Of a DNA stretch of 64,000 nucleotides, positions 41,746 through 49,776 are shown in pieces. Origin of the DNA: Brevibacterium aurantiacum (GTDB taxonomy: Bacteria; Actinomycetota; Actinomycetes; Actinomycetales; Brevibacteriaceae); the NCBI RefSeq assembly GCF_007558825.1, contig NZ_VLTK01000015.1, positions 42,990 to 106,989 on the forward strand. Direction: 5' to 3'. The translations under genes were made by a program, and so were the position numbers. Under the pieces are notes generated by a model. The model ran no database searches. It worked only from the letters and a program-made list of their open reading frames with translations, and was not told the DNA's origin. Position 1 is the first letter of the stretch; each line of letters begins with the position of its first letter.

Positions 41746-43190
41746 GCCGCGACTCCAAGTGATTCTGCGCAGGCGGCCACGAGGTCGCGTGCGGCTGGCG
41801 GTGTGACGGCATTCCCGGCGAGGCGCACCTGGTCGCGCTTCGTGCCGAGCATCTGGTAATCGGCGGGGAATGCCATGGCGCGGGATATTTCGTTCGGGCT
41901 GAGCATCCGGAACGAACAGTCCTCGATGCTGGCCACTTCCCCGGTGAGGAGTGACTGGTGGCCGTGAGTGGTGATCGTGCGCACTGGTTCCTCGGTGGGC
42001 GTGGTCATCTCAGCCCCACCGGTGTTGTTCCGCATGACGAGTCCGTGGTGGTTGCCCGACGCAGTGACGGTCGACAGTGATTCCTTCGTCGAACGTGCGT
42101 CCGACGATCCGCCGCGGAGCTCGGCAATGAACGGTGTCAGTAGACCGGTCTCGTTGCGCGTCGTCTGAGTCCTGTACGGTTCTGCCACACTGCGGGCAGC
42201 TTTGCCGTCGCGGCCTTCGACGGGAACAAGGAGAGACGCATGTAGGCCACCGGCAACCATCGTCGGGGCGACGTCGCGAACGGACGTCGATCGGGTGGTG
42301 TCAGATCCGCTGACATTGTTCACGACCAGCGGTTCACGCTCTGCGCCTGACCAGTAACGGTCGATGCCAGCTTGAATCCGCTTCATCGTCTTCTCCGCGA
42401 GAGGGCGTGGTCGGTCACCAATGCGGGTGCCAGTGTCCGACCAGTCGATGATCGACGAGGCTGGCCTCCACTCCGGGACAACTTCACGTCCACGGCAGGA
42501 GGTGTGCGGGCAGCGGAATACGTACTGGCTCTTGTACCGTCCCCAGCGTTTCGTGTTCTTGAACATCTTGATCGCCTCGACACGTCCGTGCTCCGGACAG
42601 TGTGCGGGCGGGCACTGGATGCGGTGCAAGTCCGGCCGCCGATTACCCTTGCGCCAGAACACGGCGTAGAAACGATCCCGCGACTGTGGCGCTGCCTCAC
42701 CTGAGGCCCAGGCGTGCATGCTGTTCATGTACACGACTTCGTGGGCGTAGCCGAGGGAGTCCATTGCCTCGAGCCATGCGCCGTAGGGCGCCCAGCGGGC
42801 GACGTCGACGACGTTTTCGACGATGACGATCGAGTATCGGTGTGCCTCCGTGAAGCGGGGTACGTCCCACATGGTTGCGCGTGATCGCTCTGCAGCCGCG
42901 TTCGGCATCTGGTTGAACAGGTCAGGGGCGATGTCGCGGGCCCCGCCCTTCGCGATCGAATGGTTTGTGCATTCAGGGGACGCCCAGAGAATGTCAGTCT
43001 TCGGGTAGTAGCGAGGGTCGATCTGCGACAGGTCGGCGCAGACGTGGCCCGTGTCGGGGTGGTTCGCCTCGTGGGTGTCGACGGCCAACTGCCAATGGTT
43101 GGACGCGACCCGGACTCGGACACCGGGGACTTGGGCAGCTCCTGTCGAGGACCCGCCCGCTCCACAGAATAGGTCTGTGAGTGTGATCAT
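41742..43190 (-). CDS. DNA C5-cytosine methyltransferase with zinc-ribbon insertion
   Basis: 482 residues. Motif I is DLFCGAGGSSTGA (6-18), motif IV is SPECTNHS with the nucleophile Cys74 (canonical PPCQ changed to PECT), motif VI is ENV (125-127) and motif VIII is QSRDRFYAVFW. The C-terminal motifs are RAMAFP and RLAGNAVTPP. Four cysteines in two pairs (about 193/198 and 227/232) form a zinc-ribbon insertion. No restriction enzyme is adjacent, so it probably protects phage DNA or regulates it. The recognition site cannot be read from sequence. Confidence 0.85.
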   Translation of the reverse strand: MITLTDLFCGAGGSSTGAAQVPGVRVRVASNHWQLAVDTHEANHPDTGHVCADLSQIDPRYYPKTDILWASPECTNHSIAKGGARDIAPDLFNQMPNAAAERSRATMWDVPRFTEAHRYSIVIVENVVDVARWAPYGAWLEAMDSLGYAHEVVYMNSMHAWASGEAAPQSRDRFYAVFWRKGNRRPDLHRIQCPPAHCPEHGRVEAIKMFKNTKRWGRYKSQYVFRCPHTSCRGREVVPEWRPASSIIDWSDTGTRIGDRPRPLAEKTMKRIQAGIDRYWSGAEREPLVVNNVSGSDTTRSTSVRDVAPTMVAGGLHASLLVPVEGRDGKAARSVAEPYRTQTTRNETGLLTPFIAELRGGSSDARSTKESLSTVTASGNHHGLVMRNNTGGAEMTTPTEEPVRTITTHGHQSLLTGEVASIEDCSFRMLSPNEISRAMAFPADYQMLGTKRDQVRLAGNAVTPPAARDLVAACAESLGVAA

Positions 43191-43570
43191 GCTGCTCGTC
43201 TTTCTCTTTGGTATTTCCGGTGGTACTTCAGCTCGTGGCTGGCCTGGTCGTCTTCGCAGTGCTTGGCACGGGTGATGATTGGTGACCCGCAGTCGGGGCA
43301 GATGCGGTGCGGTCGCAACTCGGAACGCTGCTCAGGGGTGAGTCCCCCGCGAACTCCGAAGCGCATATCGACTGGTGTGGTGGCTTCTTCGTCGAGTGCC
43401 GTGCGTGCACACATTGCGCGTAGTGGGCACTCCCAGCAGAGCGCAATCGCTTGAGCCACTTGGTCGCGGGCGGTGGCGAAGAACATCTCGTCCGCCACCA
43501 CCGCCCCGATCTGAGCGCACACGGCACCCTCCCAGTCACCGCCGTAGCGTGACTCAGAAAGGTGGCTCAT
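43187..43570 (-). CDS. WhiB-family iron-sulfur regulator with extra zinc ribbon
   Basis: 127 residues from ATG at 43570. The four WhiB cysteines are Cys18, Cys45, Cys48 and Cys54, followed by the G-V-R-G-G turn (72-76; G-V/I-W-G-G in most members). After that comes an additional CPDCG...C element (Cys91, Cys94, Cys105) with a His/Tyr-rich basic tail. Phage WhiB proteins such as TM4 gp49 repress host WhiB2 and block septation or superinfection. The start lies inside the end of the ssb gene. Confidence 0.85.
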   Translation of the reverse strand: MSHLSESRYGGDWEGAVCAQIGAVVADEMFFATARDQVAQAIALCWECPLRAMCARTALDEEATTPVDMRFGVRGGLTPEQRSELRPHRICPDCGSPIITRAKHCEDDQASHELKYHRKYQRERRAA

Positions 43571-44039
43571 CGTTGCCGCCTGGGTTCTGTCCCCATCCGC
43601 TCGACTGCTGCCCCTGTGTCTGCTGGGACTGTTGCTGGTTGCCCCATGTGCCGGCCCGCTGGGACTGCTGTCCGCTGTTGAAGTTCCCGCCACCCTGCTG
43701 CTGGTCCCGCTTCGGGTACACGCGGAGACCGTCGCCGTTGACCTTCACCGACAGGGATTCTCCGTTCTGCCCGTCGTACTTCTCGACGCCAGTGATAGTG
43801 CCAGTCACGGTCACCTTGGATCCGCGCTCAGGGTTCAACGCCGATGCGAGGTCGGCGTGCTCGGCCCAAAAGCTCACGTCGTATGCCGTGGTGGATAGCT
43901 GCTCCCAGCCGCCGTTGCCATCAGGCTTCGACCGACCAGCGAGGACTCGAATATTTGCGACACGCTTGCCGCTGTTCGTGGTATTGAAACGCGGATCGGA
44001 TGCGATCACGCCGGGAATGTTCACTGTTGCGTCTGCCAT
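43554..44039 (-). CDS. ssb: Single-stranded DNA-binding protein
   Basis: 161 residues. OB fold at about 1-105 (NIPGVIASDPRFNTTNSGKRVANIRVLAG, then VTVTGTITGVEKYDGQNGESLSVKV), a Gly/Gln-rich linker and the acidic tip DEPPF that binds partner proteins. It overlaps the whiB-like gene by 17 bases and works with the recombinase genes upstream. Confidence 0.9.
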   Translation of the reverse strand: MADATVNIPGVIASDPRFNTTNSGKRVANIRVLAGRSKPDGNGGWEQLSTTAYDVSFWAEHADLASALNPERGSKVTVTGTITGVEKYDGQNGESLSVKVNGDGLRVYPKRDQQQGGGNFNSGQQSQRAGTWGNQQQSQQTQGQQSSGWGQNPGGNDEPPF

Positions 44040-44041
44040 GG

Positions 44042-44950
44042 TTATGCTGCTCCCTGCTCGTTGTGGATTTCGCCCTGCTCGTCGATGAGGACACCCTCGA
44101 CAACTTCTGTTTCGTTCTGGGGCTGGTTCTGTGCCGCCGTGAGCGCGGTTCCTGCTGACGTGAAAGCGGCCTTGAGATCGTCGGTGAGTTCCCCTGCGTC
44201 AGCGCATGCCTTCCACAGGTCGCGGATGTTCTGCGCGGTTGCGCACTGGTCAAGCTCGGCCAGCCAGTCACGGCCGGACGGTTCCGCCTTGGGCTCCGGT
44301 GCGGACTGCACCCGCTGGTGCTGCTGAGTCGTGCGAGGACGCTGGACCTGAGACTGCACAACCTGCGAGTTGTCGGCCTGTTGCATCTCGTCTGCCGTGT
44401 ACAGCCCGGAGAGGTCCTGCGGGAACGCTTTACGCAACGCCAGAGCCTCCGCGCATTTCGCGATCATGTGTGCCCCTTGCGTGGACCACATGCTGTTGAG
44501 GTTCCCGTCGCGCTTCTTGCCTGCATATGAGTCGAACAGTGCAATTGCGTCGAACTCCTGGCCACCGCGGATCACAATGACCTTCGCCGCGGCCGGCGGT
44601 TCCTTCTCGAGCCACACGTCCCGCCATTGACCGTCGCGGCCACACCAGAGCGTCGGACGGTAGCCGAAGTCCTCTTTGGTGCGGTCGATGGTTCGGCGGG
44701 CGATCAAACGGAAGCCATCGATACCGGTCTGAATGGTCTGTTTGCCCTGGCGTTCGATCATGTAGATCTGCTTCGCGAAAGGGTCGAGCCCGGTGCGCTG
44801 GGACTGGTGGAAGAACACCGCGAGGTCCTCGTCGGATGCGCGTTGCACGCCGAGCTGGGCGAGGACTGCACGCTGGTTCGGGGTCCAGAATGTCTGATCG
44901 GAACCGAGCGCGAGCTCGGAGCCGCCGCTGTGAGTGATGTCGTTGCTCAT
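44042..44950 (-). CDS. bet: Bet/RecT-family annealing recombinase
   Basis: 302 residues from ATG at 44950; upstream codons in the same frame overlap the exonuclease gene. ASDEDLAVFFHQSQRTGLDPFAKQIYMIERQGKQTIQTGIDGFRLIA is the conserved Bet/RecT core; MWSTQGAHMIAKCAEALALRKAFPQDLSGLYTADEM is the C-terminal end of the domain. A Gln/Pro-rich tail follows. It anneals single strands made by the YqaJ exonuclease encoded just upstream. Confidence 0.9.
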   Translation of the reverse strand: MSNDITHSGGSELALGSDQTFWTPNQRAVLAQLGVQRASDEDLAVFFHQSQRTGLDPFAKQIYMIERQGKQTIQTGIDGFRLIARRTIDRTKEDFGYRPTLWCGRDGQWRDVWLEKEPPAAAKVIVIRGGQEFDAIALFDSYAGKKRDGNLNSMWSTQGAHMIAKCAEALALRKAFPQDLSGLYTADEMQQADNSQVVQSQVQRPRTTQQHQRVQSAPEPKAEPSGRDWLAELDQCATAQNIRDLWKACADAGELTDDLKAAFTSAGTALTAAQNQPQNETEVVEGVLIDEQGEIHNEQGAA

Positions 44951-45978
44951 GCTGCTGCCTTTTCTGTGATGAGGGTGAACCGACGGGTCGGCTCCCCCTG
45001 TGTTGTGAATTCCTGTTTGATGTCGTCGAGTGCCTTCTTCGAGGGCTCGATACCTCGGTCGGCGCAGATCTTCTCGAGGACTGCGACCTGGTTGAACGTG
45101 CGACGACCGGCCACATTGCTCCATTTGGCGACCGGGCGGCCGTCGAGAGTGAGGAACTCTTTGTCGCCGATCGCAGCCTTGAGTTTCTTCTCGGCGTCGG
45201 CCTTCCGGTCCTTGATGTCGGCCTCGATTGACTTGACCTCTGTGAGAACTCCGATCGCTTCCTCCACGTCAGGATCGAGAATCTCGACAGCCGATTCCGG
45301 GTCAACGACCTGCGGGTAACGGTCGGATAGTTCCCCTGCCGTCGCCGTGTCCAGCTCGACAGGCGGTGGAGTGTTCGTCTCGACGTATTGCCAGAATTCC
45401 CGCGACTTCTCGAACAGTGACTGCGCCCATTCGACGTTGTATTCGAGTTCGAGGATGATGGGCTTCCGGTCGACGAGGGCGATGATGTAGCCCTTGTGGC
45501 GGCCGGTGACGAACATGTACCAGAGCAGCTGGACGGCATGTGATTCCGGGATGATGCCGGCGAGGTAGTTCTTCCCGTTGTCGGTGAAGTTGCTCGTCGT
45601 CTTGATCTCCAAAATCCCGCCATCAGCTGTGAGCCGGTCAGGATTGGCCAGGGCCCAGCGGTTGGCCTTCTCTTGGTACGTTCCGCACTGCCTGGTCGCG
45701 ATACTGGTGTCGGCAGTGAAGCGACGAGAGAGCATGTCTTCGGACTCTTGGCCAAACCAGAAGATGTCACGGTCTTCATCGACGGGCGGTTCTGGGTCCG
45801 TCTTTGACTGCCATATGGTGTACGGATTGGTGCCGACGTATCGTGATCCACCGGCAACGACTGCGACGTCTGACCCACCGAGTCCGATCGTGCGAGTGTT
45901 AAGCCAGTCCTGGTGGTCTGCGTCGGCTCGGAGGATGAGCCTCGCGTTCGGGACGCGGTAGTCGGGTTTCGTGGTCAT
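44947..45978 (-). CDS. YqaJ-family exonuclease
   Basis: 343 residues from ATG at 45978. RTIGLGGSDVAVVAG (about 29-43), QESEDMLSRRF, then NPDRL and GILEIKTTS with Glu124 and Lys126 give the lambda-exonuclease-type active site. EYNVEWAQSLFEKSREFWQYV is the usual C-terminal helix, followed by an added helical domain. The stop overlaps the start of the Bet gene (ATGA), so the recombination pair is co-translated. Confidence 0.9.
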   Translation of the reverse strand: MTTKPDYRVPNARLILRADADHQDWLNTRTIGLGGSDVAVVAGGSRYVGTNPYTIWQSKTDPEPPVDEDRDIFWFGQESEDMLSRRFTADTSIATRQCGTYQEKANRWALANPDRLTADGGILEIKTTSNFTDNGKNYLAGIIPESHAVQLLWYMFVTGRHKGYIIALVDRKPIILELEYNVEWAQSLFEKSREFWQYVETNTPPPVELDTATAGELSDRYPQVVDPESAVEILDPDVEEAIGVLTEVKSIEADIKDRKADAEKKLKAAIGDKEFLTLDGRPVAKWSNVAGRRTFNQVAVLEKICADRGIEPSKKALDDIKQEFTTQGEPTRRFTLITEKAAA

Positions 45979-46166
45979 GATTCTTTTCTCGATTCTTTGA
46001 GTGCGGACCCGGCACCGACGGAGAGGATGATGAGTCCAATGACGGATAGCCCGTTCACGGTGAGCGTGAGCCCGAGTGAGTAGATGTAGATTGCGGATCC
46101 GAGCGCGGCCAGTGGGGTCCAGAGGAACCAGCATCGGCGTTGACGGTGGATGAGGTTGCGAGACAT
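45975..46166 (-). CDS. Two-helix membrane peptide
   Basis: 63 residues. Helices near 12-30 and 34-54, a basic start (MSRNLIHRQRR) and end (LKESRKES). It overlaps both neighbours. Function unknown. Confidence 0.5.
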   Translation of the reverse strand: MSRNLIHRQRRCWFLWTPLAALGSAIYIYSLGLTLTVNGLSVIGLIILSVGAGSALKESRKES

Positions 46167-46378
46167 TAAGCTGCTCCCCGGTCGAGAGGGAAGGCTGCGC
46201 CGACGTCTCGGTGGTGCGACTGCTCGAGAACTGCGTCCTCGATGTCGTTGAGAAATTGCTCCCCAGCACCGTCGGCGAGGACTGCGATGACCTGCTTGCC
46301 CTTGATGGTGGTGAACTCGACGTGGAGTTCCCCGTTGATGTGGTTCACGGTCGCGGTCTTGGCGTTGAAGTGCATCAT
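46166..46378 (-). CDS. Small early phage protein
   Basis: 70 residues from ATG at 46378 (MMHFNAKTATVNHINGELH). A small alpha/beta pattern with GKQVIAVLADGAGEQFLNDIED. Stop and next start overlap (TAATG). Unknown function. Confidence 0.5.
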   Translation of the reverse strand: MMHFNAKTATVNHINGELHVEFTTIKGKQVIAVLADGAGEQFLNDIEDAVLEQSHHRDVGAAFPLDRGAA

Positions 46379-46593
46379 GCTGCGACCCCGTTCGTCTCGT
46401 GGCGGTCGAGCCAGGCGTCGACCGCAGCCTGGCGTGTGCCGCGAGCTCGAGGCCGCCATGAAGTGCCAACCTCGATCCATGCGGGGATCCGGTCGCCACC
46501 GTCTCCGCGGTCAAGGGCCCGGTCTGCTTGGAGCTGGTCGACGCTGATGCCGATCTGATCAGCGACTTCCTTATCAGTGAGTAGTGCGGCCAT
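46375..46593 (-). CDS. Small HTH protein, excisionase/AlpA-like
   Basis: 72 residues. LTDKEVADQIGISVDQLQADRALDRGDGGDRIPAWIEVGTSWRPR has the MerR-like winged HTH used by excisionases and AlpA-type regulators, ending in a second helix (AAVDAWLDRH). It is in the early operon and may direct excision or regulate early genes. Confidence 0.65.
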   Translation of the reverse strand: MAALLTDKEVADQIGISVDQLQADRALDRGDGGDRIPAWIEVGTSWRPRARGTRQAAVDAWLDRHETNGVAA

Positions 46594-46729
46594 AGTCGTG
46601 TCCTTTCTGTGAGTTGCGGTGTTGGTCGCGTTCGAGCTCGTACTGAGCCCAACCGACGGCGGTGATCGTTCCGAGGGCGACGGCGGCCATGACGGTCACG
46701 GCTGTGGCGACGATGACTACCTCGGTCAT
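46574..46729 (-). CDS. 51-residue single-pass membrane peptide
   Basis: MTEVVIVATAVTVMAAVALG is a transmembrane helix, followed by a polar tail (WAQYELERDQHRNSQKGHD). It overlaps both neighbours. Unknown function. Confidence 0.5.
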   Translation of the reverse strand: MTEVVIVATAVTVMAAVALGTITAVGWAQYELERDQHRNSQKGHDYGRTTH

Positions 46730-46932
46730 GGGTGGACTCTCGCTTCCGTGAGTGCCCCATTGACGCGGGATTCCAAGGTGCGCTGGTGGAGCTCGTCGAG
46801 GTGCTTCTCGTGCTCGGTGCACTCGTCAGGGCACTGGTTGCACCATGTGAGGTGGTCTGTGATGACCGACTGAACTGTCTGCCCCTCACTGATAGGGATG
46901 CAGCCTCCGCAGTCGAATGCGACGACGTTCAT
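46726..46932 (-). CDS. Small cysteine-rich protein
   Basis: 68 residues from ATG at 46932. CGGC and CNQCPDECTEHEKH could bind zinc. The remainder is a charged helix. Similar small Cys/His proteins are common in actinophage early operons and have no defined role. Confidence 0.5.
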   Translation of the reverse strand: MNVVAFDCGGCIPISEGQTVQSVITDHLTWCNQCPDECTEHEKHLDELHQRTLESRVNGALTEARVHP

Positions 46933-47285
46933 GCGGCCGCCCTCCCTTGCGCGGTGGCCCGCCAAATCAGATTTCGATTCGAGTGACGCGACGGTCGGGT
47001 CGGCTTCACAATCCCGATCGGTTCGATCAGACCTTTGCGTGATGCAGCCCCGATGATGGCGGGCAGGAGGTTCGGGCGTTTGAACATGGCCCGTGCCACG
47101 AGGTCATTGCCTTCGAGCTCGGCTCGAATGTCATCGGCGGAGAAGTGCTGGCCGCTCTCGATGAGCCAGCCGATTGTGTCGCGGATGATCTTCCCGGCGT
47201 TCGCTTCGACCGCGTCATTTGCGGTGACGATGGTCTGCCCGGTGTCGCGGAGGTCGTCTCCGGTTGGGCTGATATCCTGGTTCAT
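46929..47285 (-). CDS. Early phage protein with winged-helix-like C-terminus
   Basis: 118 residues from ATG at 47285 (MNQDISPTGDDLRDTG). An alternative in-frame ATG at 47357 also begins MNQD and has AGGAG upstream, so two forms are possible. The segment FSADDIRAELEGNDLVARAMFKRPNLLPAIIGAASRKGLIEPIG is a wHTH pattern common in phage proteins. Unknown target. Confidence 0.55.
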   Translation of the reverse strand: MNQDISPTGDDLRDTGQTIVTANDAVEANAGKIIRDTIGWLIESGQHFSADDIRAELEGNDLVARAMFKRPNLLPAIIGAASRKGLIEPIGIVKPTRPSRHSNRNLIWRATAQGRAAA

Positions 47286-47365
47286 GTGATTGGTCCTTTC
47301 TGGATCGTTGACCCTCGGTGTTGCCGCACCGGGGGTCTTTTCTTTGTCCTGGTTCATGTCGGCTC

Positions 47366-47644
47366 CTATGCCGCGTTGATTGATCGAGCATCTAGCACAT
47401 CGGGTAAAAAACACACTTCCCTCGGGATCCCCCACGCCGCTTCGATCTTGCGAGCGGTCGCCAGATTCACCTGAGTCTTTGGGATGCGGCGACCATCTTT
47501 GGTGGTCTCGAACCCCTTGCGCAGCGACTGGATAAGCGTGTGCGACAGACGGGTTCGCATTGCGACTCGACGCTCAGATCCGTGCTCTCGAACTTCCTCC
47601 GCCAGGTACTGATTGAAGATCCGTCGGTTGACTTTGTATTTCAT
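47366..47644 (-). CDS. Cro-like/antirepressor-type regulator (XRE-like)
   Basis: 92 residues from ATG at 47644 after AAGGAGGTG. The segment with SERRVAMRTRLSHTLIQSLRKG, then ATARKIEAAWGIPREVCFLP, is a lambda-repressor-like HTH domain with no other domain. It is the first gene of the early minus-strand operon and is divergent from the plus-strand repressor. By layout it is the Cro-equivalent. Confidence 0.75.
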   Translation of the reverse strand: MKYKVNRRIFNQYLAEEVREHGSERRVAMRTRLSHTLIQSLRKGFETTKDGRRIPKTQVNLATARKIEAAWGIPREVCFLPDVLDARSINAA

Positions 47645-47715
47645 GTTCACCTCCTTGTCGATAGATCTAGCGTATAGCGCTTTCCAGGGCATGGCAAGTC
47701 CCAGATTGAAGAATG

Positions 47716-47794
47716 TGTATATACAGCTTGGTATCAACGAATTACAGCGTTGTAGTTCCGTGCCAGGACTGGCAAGGGTAAGTTTGTATATACA
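47716..47794. promoter_or_regulatory. Immunity operator pair (TGTATATACA x2)
   Basis: Perfect 10-base palindromes TGTATATACA lie at 47716-47725 and 47785-47794, 69 bases apart, in the 160-base gap between the divergent regulator genes. The second overlaps a TATATA -10 about 12 bases before the repressor ATG. A weaker related site (TTACAGCGTTGTA) lies between them. They are the likely repressor/Cro binding sites. Confidence 0.65.
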
Positions 47795-47804
47795 GACCAC
47801 CTGC

Positions 47805-48380
47805 ATGAAAGTGATCCTTGTGAGCGAGCTATCCGATCGTCTAGCAGCAGCGAAGAACAAGCTCGGCATCTCCACACGGAAGATGTCCGAGCTCGCACAA
47901 GCCAACGGCTACCGGTTGTCGAACTATTCGGCCACCGTGTACACCAACGGCTCGCATCCAGCTACTGCGGATCCGGCGACTCTCGAAGCATTAGCATTCG
48001 TCCTACGATTGCCGTCGAATGAGGTTCGTCGGTTGGCCGGAATCGCCCCTGACCTGGGGGAGTTCGAGCCAGACGAATCAGCAAACTTGCTCACGCGTTC
48101 TCAGCGATCGGCTGTGAATGAGATCATCCGCCAACTGGCGGTTGCAAACACGAAGGCAGGTGAGGGAAATGCAGACAGTCCCACCCCCGTAAATAGCGAC
48201 AACAAGCCACTTGTAGTAGATGAAAACGACTCGGCCAGCGACAACGTGTATTCGCTCGTCCCTCCCCCGCCGGCAAGTGACACAGCTGCGTACCGTGCTC
48301 CCAACCGGGGCAAGAAGCAAAAGGACAAGCAGGACGAGGATGCCGAGGAGTCGCAGGATCCGGGGGACGACGAGGAGTGA
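47805..48380 (+). CDS. Prophage repressor (XRE-type), without self-cleavage domain
   Basis: 191 residues. HTH domain at about 8-75 (LSDRLAAAKNKLGISTRKMSELAQANGYRLS, then LEALAFVLRLPSNEVRRLAG). The remainder is a polar, acidic, disordered tail (SASDNVYSLVPPPPASD, then KQDEDAEESQDPGDDEE) with no LexA/S24 peptidase. No ribosome site precedes the ATG, and a -10 lies close to it, so the message may be leaderless, as for lambda cI from PRM. The gene overlaps DUF3800 downstream by four bases. Confidence 0.75.
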   Translation: MKVILVSELSDRLAAAKNKLGISTRKMSELAQANGYRLSNYSATVYTNGSHPATADPATLEALAFVLRLPSNEVRRLAGIAPDLGEFEPDESANLLTRSQRSAVNEIIRQLAVANTKAGEGNADSPTPVNSDNKPLVVDENDSASDNVYSLVPPPPASDTAAYRAPNRGKKQKDKQDEDAEESQDPGDDEE

Positions 48381-49174
48381 GCTCGCAGAATGTGATGCAC
48401 GTCTTCATCGACGAGTCTGGGCAGAGATCCCCGTCTGCTAAATCCAGCGACTATTTCATCATGTCGGCGGTGCTGGTCATGGAGACGCGACTAGACCATG
48501 CACGAGAGCATCTTGCGGAACTCAAGAAGCTCACAAACAGAAAGCCGGATCACCTGCTTCACTGGAAGAAGCTAAGTCCAGACCACAGGTCAGTGATTTC
48601 ACGCCAGCTAGGGTCTTACATCGATCTCGGATACATCTCAGTCGTGGCATGTAAACGTGTACTGGCCAATCAAGCTCAGGCGACTGTCGACGTCAATGGT
48701 GAGAGCATAACTTTCCCGATGTTTCCTCCGCTGTCGGAGGACGAGGCGTATCTCAAGACGTACCAGTACCTGCTCGAGCGAATTTCGTGGGTCGCTGAAC
48801 TAGCAAATGCCAGCGTAGATATTTCGATCGAGCACACGATTCGCTTCAAGGCGAAGACTCTCCGTGAATTCGAGCGTCAGATCAAACAGGATGCATCATG
48901 CTCGGCCAAGTGGGACCAATTGCCGCACGGGGCCAAGCTCAGATCAAAGAAAGATGAGGACCTGCTGCAGTTGGCTGACGTTGTGGCCAGTGGAATCGGT
49001 GCGGCGTTCAATGGCCACCCGAAAAATGGAACCGATGCCACTCATGTTCGCGCCATGGCCCCGCGAATATGGAAGGGCCCGTATGGAACACCGAAAATGA
49101 CAACATACGGTCTCAAGATGCACCCGTGGAATGACGCAACTAAGCGCCTCCATCCGTGGCTTTTGAGCATATAA
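48377..49174 (+). CDS. DUF3800 protein co-expressed with the repressor
   Basis: 265 residues from GTG at 48377, or ATG at 48395 (MHVFIDESG). The start HVFIDESGQRS, FIMSAVLV and the end KKDEDLLQLADVVASGIGAAF are the DUF3800 signature, an RNase H-like fold with conserved acidic residues (Asp12, Glu13 and the late Asp pair). It shares the repressor transcript, so it is made in the lysogen. DUF3800 genes are frequent in prophages and defence islands. A nuclease-type role in superinfection control is inferred. Confidence 0.75.
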   Translation: MSSQNVMHVFIDESGQRSPSAKSSDYFIMSAVLVMETRLDHAREHLAELKKLTNRKPDHLLHWKKLSPDHRSVISRQLGSYIDLGYISVVACKRVLANQAQATVDVNGESITFPMFPPLSEDEAYLKTYQYLLERISWVAELANASVDISIEHTIRFKAKTLREFERQIKQDASCSAKWDQLPHGAKLRSKKDEDLLQLADVVASGIGAAFNGHPKNGTDATHVRAMAPRIWKGPYGTPKMTTYGLKMHPWNDATKRLHPWLLSI

Positions 49175-49177
49175 CGA

Positions 49178-49236
49178 AGCGATCGCCTTACGCTGCATGT
49201 ACAGGTGCTGGGTTGAACCCCCGGCAGGCGATCGCT
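49178..49236. repeat. Long-stem inverted repeat with T-arm-like core
   Basis: AGCGATCGCC (49178-49187) and GGCGATCGCT (49227-49236) are perfect 10-base arms around 39 bases. On the minus strand the interior holds CCGGGGGTTCAACCC, like a tRNA T-arm, but no full cloverleaf fits. It lies just after the DUF3800 stop and may act as terminator or processed RNA. Confidence 0.45.
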
Positions 49237-49362
49237 CCGTAGCCTCAGTGTCACACAATGAGACATTGGGAAACAAGGAGAAACACTGAACTATGCGGAA
49301 CTTCACGCAACTATCGGCAACCACGTCCGTCGTGTCAGCCCCTCCCTCTATCGTCGTGAACT

Positions 49363-49773
49363 ATGCACCATCCATGGAGAGAACTACGTGAGCGCGGGGA
49401 CGGCGTTGTCCTGCACCGCACCAAGTTCAACGACACACGCATAGCCGCCACAAACGGCAACAACGCCATCTGGCTCGATATCGACCTACTGCAGGTCGAG
49501 AGACGCTGCGCAGTCCAGCACGAACAAGCACACATCGACCTCGGGCACACGAACTGTGACGACCCGAAAGAAGAGCAAGCAGCGCGTCGACTGACTGCCC
49601 GAAAACTCATCGACTGGGACACTCTCGTCGACATCTTCAAGTGGGCCCACACAGCTCACGAGGCGGCCGACGAGCTCAACGTCATACCAGAGGTGCTCGA
49701 AGACCGACTACGGTTCCTGCACCCACACGAGAAGGTGCTGCTCCGACTGATCGGGCAAGCACGGAACGGATAG
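49363..49773 (+). CDS. immA: ImmA/IrrE-family metalloprotease
   Basis: 136 residues. Zinc motif His53-Glu54-x-x-His57 (QHEQAHIDLGH), preceded by IAATNGNNAIWLD as in ImmA. ImmA proteins cleave HTH repressors to induce integrated elements (established for ICEBs1 ImmR). The repressor here lacks a self-cleaving domain, which fits that mode. A fragment of a sister gene lies at 248-362. The integrase follows 3 bases later. Confidence 0.8.
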   Translation: MHHPWRELRERGDGVVLHRTKFNDTRIAATNGNNAIWLDIDLLQVERRCAVQHEQAHIDLGHTNCDDPKEEQAARRLTARKLIDWDTLVDIFKWAHTAHEAADELNVIPEVLEDRLRFLHPHEKVLLRLIGQARNG

Positions 49774-49776
49774 GCA

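Noticed and set aside
44430..45878. 482-codon minus-strand frame overlapping Bet and exonuclease genes
   Set aside because: Ser/Arg/Pro-rich translation typical of an out-of-frame reading. The two recombination genes in other frames have complete motifs and coupled start/stop codons.
49178..49236. A complete tRNA gene at the DUF3800 end
   Set aside because: Only a T-arm-like piece is present. No acceptor, D-arm and anticodon stem can be placed together, and the outer 10-base arms are too long for an acceptor stem.
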